The position numbers and the translations under genes were made by a program. From an uncultured Rhodospirillales bacterium (GTDB taxonomy: Bacteria > Pseudomonadota > Alphaproteobacteria > Acetobacterales > Acetobacteraceae), in NCBI GenBank assembly GCA_903904805.1, contig CAIVDX010000103.1:1-10541 (forward strand): a DNA stretch of 10,541 nucleotides. The letters run 5' to 3'. This document shows positions 1 through 6,359 of the stretch, piece after piece. Within the stretch, counting starts at the first letter, position 1; each line of letters begins with the position of its first letter. The notes beneath the pieces are model-generated. The model was not told the origin of the DNA. It worked only from the letters and a program-made list of their open reading frames with translations, and did no database searches.

Positions 1-1
1 C

Positions 2-367
2 GACGCCATCCAGCTGCCGCAGGGCTGCGCGCTGGTCGGCATCGAATTGCTGGACGACGCGACCGAGCTGCCCAGCTTCCGCCATCCACTCTCGGCCGCC
101 TATGTGCTGGGCCCCGAACGCTCCGGCCTGTCGCCCGAGCTGCGGGCACGCTGCCGCCATATCGTGAAGATCCCCACCCGCTTCTCGCTCAACCTGGCCG
201 TCGCCGGCGCGCTGGTGCTGTATGACCGGATGCTGCAGCACGGCCGCTTCGCCGAGCGGAATGTCTCGTCCCTCACCCCACCCGAGCCTCTGCCGCCGCC
301 CGGCCCGCATGGCGATCCGGTGTTTCGCCGCAACATTCCCGCATGGAAAACCGCGGACGAGGCATGA
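2..367 (+). CDS. TrmH/SpoU-family RNA 2'-O-methyltransferase, C-terminal part (5' end outside window)
   Basis: This open frame enters from the left edge and ends at TGA 365-367, giving 121 visible residues. The stretch YVLGPERSGLSPELRAR, then IVKIP and SLNLAVAGALVLYDRM, matches the two C-terminal SpoU (SPOUT) motifs. In this family they form the trefoil knot that binds S-adenosylmethionine and carry the conserved N in the SLNLAVA segment. These enzymes methylate ribose 2'-OH in tRNA or rRNA; the target cannot be read from this fragment. A proline-rich tail (PEPLPPPGPHGDP) follows the knot. The TTG at 47 is only an internal codon, because coding clearly continues upstream of it. It may be cotranscribed with the next genes, but the 46-bp gap does not prove it. 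Family assignment is firm, specificity unknown. Confidence 0.88.
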   Translation, partial: DAIQLPQGCALVGIELLDDATELPSFRHPLSAAYVLGPERSGLSPELRARCRHIVKIPTRFSLNLAVAGALVLYDRMLQHGRFAERNVSSLTPPEPLPPPGPHGDPVFRRNIPAWKTADEA

Positions 368-413
368 GACAACGAGCCTTGCCCAACCGATGGGCAGCCC
401 GTATCTCCTCGCC

Positions 414-959
414 ATGCGCATCATCATCGCCTTTCTCGGTTGCTGCCTCGTCCTGCCGGCACTCACCACGCCGTCGCTGGCACAGACCCGCCATGCCGCG
501 AGCAGCAAGCCGGCGCCCTCGCCCTCTGGTCCGAAATCGCTCGGCAAGTTTGGCGATTGGCAGGCCGCAACCCACTCGGAAAGCGGCACGCTGATCTGCT
601 ACGCCTTCACCCGCGCCGCATCCTCGGCCCCTGCGATCGCCGGCCGCGGTGACATCGTGCTGACCGTGACCCAGCGCCCCGGCGCGCGCGACACCGTGGC
701 GATCTCCGCCGGCCTCGCCTACGCCGCTGGCGCATCGGTGGCAGTCATGGTGGACCAGCAGCCGCCGGTCGATTTCTACACCGCGCAACGGAGCGCCTTC
801 GCCCGCGATGGCAAGGCCGCCGTTGCTGCTTTCCACAAGGGCAAACGCATTGCGGCCAAGTCGCCAGGCCCGAAGGGTGCGCCGGTCATCGACCAGTTCA
901 GCCTGAACGGCTTCGACACAGCCTACGCCGCCGCGGTGAAGGCCTGCCCCGGCAAGTGA
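414..959 (+). CDS. Secreted IalB-family (invasion-associated locus B-like) protein
   Basis: This encodes a 181-residue protein with an N-terminal signal peptide: MR, a hydrophobic core IIIAFLGCCLVLPAL, and a likely cleavage after SLA (about residue 23). A low-complexity linker rich in Ala, Ser and Pro follows. The mature domain has the IalB-like pattern: FGDWQ near residue 46, a Cys in LICYAF near residue 62, a middle beta-rich part, and a C-terminal FSLNGFDTAYAAAVKACP ending in a second Cys that could pair with the first. IalB was named in Bartonella, but relatives are common in free-living alphaproteobacteria, where the role is unknown; a periplasmic location is inferred. I chose ATG 414 because it starts directly at the signal peptide; ATG 390 in the same frame is possible, and neither has a strong ribosome site. 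The stop overlaps the first repeat of the rlmN leader. Confidence 0.75.
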   Translation: MRIIIAFLGCCLVLPALTTPSLAQTRHAASSKPAPSPSGPKSLGKFGDWQAATHSESGTLICYAFTRAASSAPAIAGRGDIVLTVTQRPGARDTVAISAGLAYAAGASVAVMVDQQPPVDFYTAQRSAFARDGKAAVAAFHKGKRIAAKSPGPKGAPVIDQFSLNGFDTAYAAAVKACPGK

Positions 960-1015
960 CCACTGGGAAGGTGACCACTGGGCAAGTGACCACCGGGCAA
1001 GTGAACCATGGGCAG
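956..1015 (+). repeat. Four-copy 15-bp tandem repeat at the ialB-like/rlmN junction
   Basis: Copies lie at 956-970, 971-985, 986-1000 and 1001-1015, with consensus GTGACCACTGGGCAA. The third copy differs from the second at one base; the first and fourth are more diverged. Each copy begins with GTGA, so it holds both a GTG in the rlmN frame and a TGA in the frame of the upstream gene. The real upstream stop is the TGA at 957 in copy 1. The array is followed by ATGA at 1016, the likely rlmN start. If translated it would add VTTGK-VTTGQ-VTTGQ-VNHGQ to RlmN. The GGGCAA or GGGAAG at the end of each copy is only weakly like a ribosome site and lies too close to the next GTG. Confidence 0.9.
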
Positions 1016-2173
1016 ATGAATATCGAGCTCACCGAAACCGAGCGGGCACGCATCCTCGCCAAATCGGCGCTGTTCGATCCACCGAGCGCCACCACCGCGG
1101 ACGGCCGCCGCGACCTGGTCGGGCTCTCACGCGAACAGCTCGCCGCGGAAATGGTGGCGATCGGTGAAAAGCCTTTCCGCGCCAAGCAGATCTGGCACTG
1201 GATCTATCACCAGGGCGAAACCGACTTTGCCCGCATGAGCACCATCGCCAAGCCGATGCAGGAAACGCTCGCGGAGAAATTCATCGTCGGCCGGCCGGTC
1301 GCCGCCGAGGTACAAACCTCGATCGACGAGACCCGCAAATTCCTGTTCCGCTTCCGCGACGGACAGGAAGCGGAGACCGTCTACATCCCTGACCGCCAGG
1401 AAGATCGTGGTGCCGTCTGCATCTCCTCGCAGGTCGGCTGCACGTTGTCCTGCCGCTTCTGCCACACCGGCACGCAGACGCTGGTGCGCAATCTCGGCCC
1501 GGCCGAGATCGTCGGCCAGTTCATGGCCGCACGCGACAGCTACGGCGAGTGGCCATCCCCGCACGGCGAAACCCCACGCCTGCTCTCCACCATCGTGCTG
1601 ATGGGCATGGGCGAGCCGCTCTACAACTATGCCAATGTTGCCCAGGCGATGCGCATCGTGATGGACAATGAAGGCATCGGCCTCTCCCGCCGCCGTATCA
1701 CGCTGTCCACCTCCGGCGTGGTGCCGATGATGGACCGCGTGGGCGAGGAACTCGGCGTGAACCTGGCCGTCTCGCTGCACGCTGTGCGCGACGATCTGCG
1801 CGACGAGATCGTCCCGCTGAACCGCAAATATCCCATCAAAGAGGTCCTCGCCGCCTGCCGCCGCTACCCCGGCGCCTCCAACTCCCGCCGCATCACGTTC
1901 GAATATATCATGTTGCGTGGTCTCAACGACTCCGAGGCCGACGCCCACGAACTCGTCCGCCTGATCGCCGGCATGCCGGCCAAGGTGAATCTGATCCCCT
2001 TCAACCCCTGGCCCGGCAGCGCCTACGAACCCTCAACACCGGCACAGATCGACCGGTTCGCGAAGATCGTGATGGATGCAGGGTTTTCCTCGCCCGTCCG
2101 GCAGCCTCGCGGCCGCGACATTCTTGCCGCTTGTGGTCAGCTGAGGACGGAAAGCCAGAGGAATAGGGCTTAA
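1016..2173 (+). CDS. rlmN: Dual-specificity 23S rRNA A2503 / tRNA A37 C2-methyltransferase RlmN
   Basis: RlmN is a cytoplasmic radical-SAM enzyme that makes 2-methyladenosine at 23S rRNA A2503 and in some tRNAs at A37, tuning the peptidyl-transferase centre and decoding. From ATG 1016 the product has 385 residues, close to the family's usual size. An N-terminal accessory domain contains EKPFRAKQIWHWIY (about 51-64). The cluster motif CTLSCRFC gives C142, C146 and C149 for the [4Fe-4S] centre. GMGEP (about 197-201) is the SAM-binding motif. The two mechanistic cysteines are C135 (in AVCISSQ) and C373 (in AACGQL), equivalent to E. coli C118 and C355. I prefer ATG 1016 because family similarity begins there; the in-frame GTG at 956 would add 20 repeat-encoded residues. 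All key residues are present. It converges on trpS. Confidence 0.96.
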   Translation: MNIELTETERARILAKSALFDPPSATTADGRRDLVGLSREQLAAEMVAIGEKPFRAKQIWHWIYHQGETDFARMSTIAKPMQETLAEKFIVGRPVAAEVQTSIDETRKFLFRFRDGQEAETVYIPDRQEDRGAVCISSQVGCTLSCRFCHTGTQTLVRNLGPAEIVGQFMAARDSYGEWPSPHGETPRLLSTIVLMGMGEPLYNYANVAQAMRIVMDNEGIGLSRRRITLSTSGVVPMMDRVGEELGVNLAVSLHAVRDDLRDEIVPLNRKYPIKEVLAACRRYPGASNSRRITFEYIMLRGLNDSEADAHELVRLIAGMPAKVNLIPFNPWPGSAYEPSTPAQIDRFAKIVMDAGFSSPVRQPRGRDILAACGQLRTESQRNRA

Positions 2174-2178
2174 GCGCG

Positions 2179-2213
2179 GCTTTTGTGAAAAAAGCACAAA
2201 CTTCTGAAAGTTT
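2179..2213. terminator. Candidate bidirectional terminator / degenerate hairpin repeat between rlmN and trpS
   Basis: The 55-bp gap between the convergent rlmN and trpS genes holds two short hairpins. GCTTTT (2179-2184) pairs with AAAAGC (2190-2195), and AAACTT (2198-2203) pairs with AAGTTT (2208-2213) around CTGA. The T and A tracts make terminator activity plausible on both strands, though stems are short and no long U-run follows either. AAACTTCTGAAA (2198-2209) is exactly the reverse complement of 4874-4885 in the larger element upstream of hisF, so this may be a decayed or partial copy of the same repeat family. Confidence 0.45.
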
Positions 2214-2228
2214 GGACGAAACCCAGGG

Positions 2229-3227
2229 CTAGACCTTTAGAAATCCTACGAGCCTTTCAGCTTCACTCACGATTGGCTCGGCGATCGCGGACGCTCGAAT
2301 GGCACCGTCACGCAATGCGGCGTCGAGCACAGTAACATCACCCAACAAGCGCGACGTCTCAGCCCCAATCGGCGTGATCGACGACACCACCAGATCCGTC
2401 AGTTTCTGCTTGAACGGCCCGAACTGGCTGCCGGCAAACTCATCCAGCACGCCTTGCGCCGTGCCGCCGGACAGCGCCGCATAGATTCCCACCAGATTGC
2501 GCGCCTCCGGCCGCCCCTCAAAGCCGGACACATCGCCCGGCAACGGATCGGGATCGGTCTTTGCGCGGCGAATTTTCAATGCAATCGCGTCGGCATCATC
2601 GGTCAGATTGATGCGGCTCTGATCGGACGGATCGGACTTCGACATCTTCTTGCTGCCGTCACGCAGACTCATCACCCGCGCGGCTGGGCCGAGTATGAGA
2701 GGCTCGATGTGCGGGAAGAACTCCACGCCGTAATCATGGTTGAACTTCTCGGCAATGTCGTTCGCCAGCTCCAGATGCTGCTTTTGGTCGTCGCCCACCG
2801 GCACGCGCGTGGCGTGATAGGCGTGAATGTCGGCCGCCATCAGGTTCGGATACACATACAAACCAGCCGACGCTGCCTCACGATCCTTGCCGGCCTTGTC
2901 CTTGAACTGCGTCATCCGGTTCAACCAGCCGAGCCTGGCGACGCAATTGAATATCCAGGCCAGGCGGGCGTGCGCCGAGACCATCGATTGCGCGAACAAC
3001 ACGTGCTTGCTGGGGTCCACACCGCAGGCGATCAGCGTGGCCGCCATCTCGCGCGTGTTGCGGGCAAGCTCGGCCGGGTCCTGCCAGACGGTGATGGCAT
3101 GCAGATCCACCACGCACCAGATGCACTCATGGTCGGCCTGCAGCGCCACCCAGTTGCGGATGGCGCCGAGATAATTGCCCAGCGTCGGCACGCCGGAGGG
3201 TTGGATGCCGGAGAAGATGCGTTGCAT
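2229..3227 (-). CDS. trpS: Tryptophanyl-tRNA synthetase
   Basis: This cytoplasmic class Ic aminoacyl-tRNA synthetase charges tRNA-Trp. The 332-residue product has the normal bacterial length. The HIGH-equivalent motif is TLGN (residues 15-18) in GIQPSGVPTLGNYLGAI. DLHAIT (41-46) and the GDDQKQHLEL segment (145-154) follow, both typical of bacterial TrpRS. The catalytic loop is intact as KMSKS (194-198) in GSKKMSKSDPS. Start is ATG at 3227-3225, where similarity begins with MQRIFSGIQ; the frame stays open upstream to 3602, but that part lies inside murJ. A modest ribosome site, GGAAAAGG, sits a few bases before the ATG. It begins 31 bp after murJ ends, suggesting cotranscription. Stop is TAG at 2231-2229. 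Nothing looks broken. Confidence 0.97.
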   Translation of the reverse strand: MQRIFSGIQPSGVPTLGNYLGAIRNWVALQADHECIWCVVDLHAITVWQDPAELARNTREMAATLIACGVDPSKHVLFAQSMVSAHARLAWIFNCVARLGWLNRMTQFKDKAGKDREAASAGLYVYPNLMAADIHAYHATRVPVGDDQKQHLELANDIAEKFNHDYGVEFFPHIEPLILGPAARVMSLRDGSKKMSKSDPSDQSRINLTDDADAIALKIRRAKTDPDPLPGDVSGFEGRPEARNLVGIYAALSGGTAQGVLDEFAGSQFGPFKQKLTDLVVSSITPIGAETSRLLGDVTVLDAALRDGAIRASAIAEPIVSEAERLVGFLKV

Positions 3228-3258
3228 GCGCGCCTTTTCCGGCCCAGCCGCGCGCCGG

Positions 3259-4815
3259 TCAACCCGCCCTGGCAGCCCGCCGCGCACGGAAGGTCGCCAG
3301 CAGCTCCCGCAGCGCGGACGCACCCAGCGCCTCGGCGGCGACCAGATAGGCAATCCCGCCACCGCCCACCAGGATCGCCAGCCCCAGCCAGCGCCACAGC
3401 CGGTCAGGTGCGAGCATCGCATAGAGGCTCTGCTCGATCCCCCAGCAGGCCAGCGCCATGAGGCCAGCCGCGGCCAGCATCCGCGGTACCCGACGCAGCA
3501 GCCGGCTGTCCGGGTCGAAATGGCCCCTGCGATGCAGCACCCAGGCGAGGGCGGCGCAATTGGCGATCGCCGCGATCGAGGAGGAGAGCGCCAGCCCGAC
3601 ATGCGCGAGCGACCAGATCAGAATCAGGTTCAGCGCCAAATTGAGGACAAGTGAGGCCACCCCCAGCTTCACCGGTGTCGAGGTGTCGCCCCGCGCGAAG
3701 AAGCCGGGCACCAGCACCTTCACCACCACAAAAGCCGGCAAACCCAGCGCATAGGCCGCCAGCGCATTGGCGCTGCCTGCCGCCTGCGCGGCGTCGAAGG
3801 CCCCGCGCTCGAACAGCACGAACATGATCGGCTGTGCCGCCACGATCAGTGCCGCCGCGGCCGGGATGGTGAGGAACAGCGCATATTCCAGGGCCCGGTT
3901 GAGGCTCGCCTTGCTCTCCGCCTCCGCCCCTGATCGCACCTGGCGCGAGAGCATCGGCAGCAGCGCGGTGCCCACCGCGGTGCCGATCACGCCCAGCGGC
4001 AGCTGGTTCACCCGGTCGGCGTAATAGAGCAGCGACACACTCCCGGAGGGCAGCAAACTGCCCAGGATGGTGTCCATCGTCAGGTTCAGCTGCATGATCC
4101 CGGCACCCACCAGCCCTGGCGCCATCCGCCGCATCAGTTCGCGCATCGCCGGGGTGAGCCGCGGGCGCGGGAAATGCAGTTTCATCCCAGAGCGCCGCAC
4201 CCCCCACATCAGCAGCGCCAGCTGGGCGACGCCGGAGAGCGACACCCCCCAGGCCAGCGCGTGCCCGACGGTCGGCACGTAGGGACGCAGCAGCAGCATC
4301 GCTGCGATGGAGAAGGCGTTGTAGAGCAGCGGCGCGGCGGCGGCGGCCACAAAGCGATCGAGCCCGTTCAGCACACCTGACAGCAGTGCAGCCAGGCAGA
4401 TCAGCAGCAGGTAGGGAAACGCGATCCGCGCCAGATCCACCGCCAGCGCGAATTTCTCCGGGTCGCGCGCGAAGCCGGGCGCGATGCCATGCATGATGGT
4501 CGGCATGAAAATCTCGCCGAGCACGGTGAGGGCGAGCAGCCAGAAGGCCAGCACCGCCATCGCCTCCTCGGCGAAGCGCTGTGCCGGCGCGGGCCCTTCG
4601 GTGGCCAAAATCCCGGAGAACTCCGGCACGAAGGCGGCGTTGAACGCGCCCTCGCCGAACAGCCGGCGGAACAGATTGGGCAGCCGGTTGGCCACGAAGA
4701 ACGCGTCAGCGATCGGCCCCGCGCCAGCCAGCGCGGCAATCAGGATGTCGCGCGCGAACCCCGCGACTCGGCTGGCCATCGTCCAGCCACCAACAGTCAG
4801 GACACCCCTCAGCAT
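3259..4815 (-). CDS. murJ: Lipid II flippase MurJ
   Basis: MurJ is an inner-membrane MOP-superfamily protein that moves the peptidoglycan precursor lipid II across the cytoplasmic membrane. The 518-residue product is of normal length, with many hydrophobic segments along its whole length consistent with about 14 transmembrane helices. The N-terminus is diagnostic: SRVAGFARD supplies R16 and R22, ADAFF supplies D37, and LFRRLFGEGAFNAAFVP supplies R50 and R51. These correspond to E. coli MurJ R18, R24, D39 and R52, which are important for function. ATG 4815 gives the MLRGVLTVGGWTMASRV start typical of relatives. The possible ribosome site GGAGAGG is 13 nt away, longer than ideal, with a perfect palindrome AGAGCGCTCT (4817-4826) between. 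It is divergent from hisF and leads into trpS. Confidence 0.96.
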   Translation of the reverse strand: MLRGVLTVGGWTMASRVAGFARDILIAALAGAGPIADAFFVANRLPNLFRRLFGEGAFNAAFVPEFSGILATEGPAPAQRFAEEAMAVLAFWLLALTVLGEIFMPTIMHGIAPGFARDPEKFALAVDLARIAFPYLLLICLAALLSGVLNGLDRFVAAAAAPLLYNAFSIAAMLLLRPYVPTVGHALAWGVSLSGVAQLALLMWGVRRSGMKLHFPRPRLTPAMRELMRRMAPGLVGAGIMQLNLTMDTILGSLLPSGSVSLLYYADRVNQLPLGVIGTAVGTALLPMLSRQVRSGAEAESKASLNRALEYALFLTIPAAAALIVAAQPIMFVLFERGAFDAAQAAGSANALAAYALGLPAFVVVKVLVPGFFARGDTSTPVKLGVASLVLNLALNLILIWSLAHVGLALSSSIAAIANCAALAWVLHRRGHFDPDSRLLRRVPRMLAAAGLMALACWGIEQSLYAMLAPDRLWRWLGLAILVGGGGIAYLVAAEALGASALRELLATFRARRAARAG

Positions 4816-4873
4816 CAGAGCGCTCTAGCCTCTCCGGGGAGTCCCCGCCACCCGGTCTTGCGCGACACCGTAT

Positions 4874-4948
4874 TTTCAGAAGTTTTTTGCTTCTTTTTTT
4901 CAAAAAAGAAGTTCCTTCTTGAAAGAAAGAACCAAAGAACTTTTGAAA
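4874..4948. repeat. AT-rich palindromic element predicted to fold into a three-way junction
   Basis: The outer arms TTTCAGAAGTTTTTTG (4874-4889) and CAAAGAACTTTTGAAA (4933-4948) pair over 16 positions, with 14 Watson-Crick pairs and two G-U wobbles in plus-strand RNA. Between them lie two adjacent hairpins. One is CTTCTTTTTT (4890-4899) with AAAAAAGAAG (4902-4911), a perfect 10-bp complement. The other is TTCCTTCTT (4912-4920) with AAGAAAGAA (4923-4931), with one mismatch. The stems abut with almost no unpaired bases. Similar A/T hairpins recur, from memory, in Acetobacteraceae genomes, so a dispersed repeat is likely. It lies between divergent genes, so a simple terminator role is not expected. 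Confidence 0.7.
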
Positions 4949-5065
4949 TTTGATCCCCATCGCGTTACCGGGAAGGGGGCGTGGAGTTTCCAGCACCGTG
5001 CAACGCTGACATTCCAGACATATTCCCACTTGCACCCCAGCCCCCCGGCGCGTCTAAGGGGCTTT

Positions 5066-5070
5066 GGAGG
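5066..5070 (+). promoter_or_regulatory. hisF ribosome-binding site
   Basis: GGAGG lies 8 nt before TTG 5079, which decides that start over the in-frame TTG at 5064 (which would precede the site) and TTG 5082 (11 nt away). Confidence 0.75.
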
Positions 5071-5078
5071 CTTTTCGA

Positions 5079-5849
5079 TTGTTGAAACTGCGGATCATCC
5101 CCTGTCTGGACGTGAAAGACGGCCGCGTCGTCAAAGGCGTGAACTACGTCTCGCTGCGCGACGCTGGCGACCCAGTGGAGCAGGCCGCGGTGTATGACGC
5201 CGCCGGCGCGGATGAGCTCACCTTTCTCGATATCACCGCCAGCCATGAAAATCGCGACACCATCATCGACGTCGTCAGCCGCACCGCCGCGCGGGTGTTT
5301 CTGCCGCTGACCGTCGGCGGCGGCATTCGCTCGGTGGCCGACATGCGCCGCCTGCTGCTGGCGGGCGCGGACAAATGCAGCATGAACTCCGCCGCCGTCG
5401 CCCGGCCCGAGCTGGTGCGAGAGGGCGCGGAGAAATTCGGCAGCCAGTGCGTTGTGGTCGCCATCGATGCGCGCGCCACCGGTCCTGGCAAATGGGAGGT
5501 GTTCACCCATGGCGGGCGCACCGCGACCGGGATTGACGCGATCGACTGGTGTCGCCAGGTGACCGAGTTGGGCGCGGGAGAGATTCTGCTCACCTCGATG
5601 GACCGCGACGGCACCGGCCGCGGTTTCGACCTTGATCTGCTGCGCGCCGCGTGCGCGGCCGTGCGCGTGCCGGTGATCGCCTCGGGCGGGGTCGGCACGC
5701 TGGAGCATTTTGTCGAGGGTGCGCGCGCCGGGGCCACCGGCCTGCTCGCCGCCAGCGTCTTTCATTTCGGCACGTTCACCATCGACGCCGTGAAGCAGGC
5801 CCTCGCCGATGCTGCGCTTCCGGTGCGCCTCACGCACAAGGCCGCCTGA
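5079..5849 (+). CDS. hisF: Imidazole glycerol phosphate synthase cyclase subunit HisF
   Basis: HisF is the cyclase half of the HisFH complex. It uses ammonia from HisH glutaminase to convert PRFAR into imidazole glycerol phosphate and AICAR in cytoplasmic histidine biosynthesis. From TTG 5079 the product has 256 residues, and the canonical catalytic aspartates fall at the textbook positions: D11 in IPCLDVKDGRVVKG and D130 in VVVAIDARA. Phosphate-binding loops of the (beta/alpha)8 barrel are visible as VGGGIR (79-84), GTGRG (178-182) and ASGGVG (201-206). The TTG start is uncommon but supported by spacing and by the usual MLKLRIIPCLD beginning. The stop overlaps the hisE start as TGATG, implying translational coupling. 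hisB, hisH and hisA are not in the window, so hisF may open its own unit or follow a promoter in the 263-bp gap. Confidence 0.97.
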   Translation: MLKLRIIPCLDVKDGRVVKGVNYVSLRDAGDPVEQAAVYDAAGADELTFLDITASHENRDTIIDVVSRTAARVFLPLTVGGGIRSVADMRRLLLAGADKCSMNSAAVARPELVREGAEKFGSQCVVVAIDARATGPGKWEVFTHGGRTATGIDAIDWCRQVTELGAGEILLTSMDRDGTGRGFDLDLLRAACAAVRVPVIASGGVGTLEHFVEGARAGATGLLAASVFHFGTFTIDAVKQALADAALPVRLTHKAA

Positions 5850-6337
5850 TGCCCAAGAAGCCTGCCCTGCCGAAAAAGCTCGCCTCGAAGAAACTCGCAC
5901 CCAAGAAACTCGCTGCGGGGAAGCTGGCCCCCAGCAAGAAAAAGATCGTCAAGGCGGCGCAATCGATCGTCGCCAACGATACCGGCGCGCTGGTGCTTGA
6001 CCGGCTGTATCAGGTGGTGATGAGCCGCCGCACCGCAGACCCGGCCCTCAGCCACTCCGCCCGTCTGCTCGCGCGCGGGCCGGAGAAGGTCGCCCAGAAA
6101 TTCGGCGAGGAGGCGGTGGAGTGCGTGATCGAGGGAGTGACCGGCAACAAGCCGGCGCTGATCGGTGAGAGTGCGGACTTGCTCTATCATCTCGTGGTGC
6201 TCTGGGCGTCGCGTGACATCGCGCCCTCCGAGGTGTGGGACGAGCTCCGGCGCCGCGAAGGCATCTCCGGTGTCGCGGAAAAAGCCGCCCGCCCGGTCGC
6301 CCGCGCGCTGGGCATCGCCACCCGCAAGATCCCCTGA
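5849..6337 (+). CDS. hisE: Phosphoribosyl-ATP pyrophosphatase HisE with lysine-rich N-terminal extension
   Basis: HisE hydrolyses phosphoribosyl-ATP to phosphoribosyl-AMP, the second step of histidine synthesis. The product has 162 residues against about 105-110 for ordinary HisE. The core runs from about residue 49 to 148. It has the MazG-like all-alpha metal-binding residues in KFGEEAVE (E87, E88, E91) and GESADLLYH (E107, D110), and the WDELRRREG segment. The first 38 or so residues are extra: a basic tail of five-residue repeats (KKLAS, KKLAP, KKLAA, GKLAP), then SKKKIVKAAQ, resembling histone H1-like lysine/alanine tails. The ATG overlaps the hisF stop (TGATG). No ATG, GTG or TTG lies between it and V49 (GTG 5993), so the tail is probably translated. 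The HIT gene follows after 22 bp. Confidence 0.93.
   Translation: MPKKPALPKKLASKKLAPKKLAAGKLAPSKKKIVKAAQSIVANDTGALVLDRLYQVVMSRRTADPALSHSARLLARGPEKVAQKFGEEAVECVIEGVTGNKPALIGESADLLYHLVVLWASRDIAPSEVWDELRRREGISGVAEKAARPVARALGIATRKIP
5873..5932 (+). repeat. 15-bp-period repeat encoding the HisE lysine-rich tail
   Basis: Four consecutive 15-bp units at 5873-5887, 5888-5902, 5903-5917 and 5918-5932 encode KKLAS, KKLAP, KKLAA and GKLAP. Units 2 and 3 share AAGAAACTCGC exactly; units 1 and 4 are diverged. The shared bases at the DNA level, including the same Lys and Leu codons, suggest recent slippage or duplication as well as selection for a basic tail. Confidence 0.75.
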
Positions 6338-6349
6338 ACGCCCCATCAC

Positions 6350-6354
6350 GGAGG
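6350..6354 (+). promoter_or_regulatory. Ribosome-binding site of the HIT gene
   Basis: GGAGG (then T) lies 5 nt before ATG 6360. It is the clear signal that sets this start, since the frame is open far upstream inside hisE. Confidence 0.75.
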
Positions 6355-6359
6355 TTCCC

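Larger units (their letters stand above)
4816..5078. promoter_or_regulatory. Divergent murJ/hisF intergenic region
   Basis: This 263-bp gap must hold whatever promoters serve murJ and hisF, but I see no convincing -35/-10 pair. Visible items: a perfect palindrome AGAGCGCTCT (4817-4826) just before murJ; a hairpin CGGGG-AGT-CCCCG (4835-4847); the large AT-rich folded repeat at 4874-4948; an inverted repeat GTGCAA (4998-5003)/TTGCAC (5030-5035); and a GC stem AGCCCC (5039-5044)/GGGGCT (5058-5063) ending two bases before the hisF ribosome site. The AT-rich stretch stands out sharply from the GC-rich surroundings. Confidence 0.5.

Noticed and set aside
956..1015. CRISPR-like or riboswitch interpretation of the 15-bp repeats
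   Set aside because: The units are directly adjacent with no spacers, too short for CRISPR repeats, and show no stable fold.
2454..3461. Plus-strand open frame opposite trpS
   Set aside because: TrpS on the minus strand is certain; the opposite frame has low-complexity Arg/Ala/His content and no motif.
3228..3602. N-terminal extension of TrpS to 3602
   Set aside because: The extra residues are a frame-shifted reading of the murJ 3' end; TrpRS similarity begins at MQRIFSGIQ.
5006..5026. Possible hisF promoter CTGACA / TATTCC
   Set aside because: A 9-nt spacer is far too short for a sigma-70 promoter.
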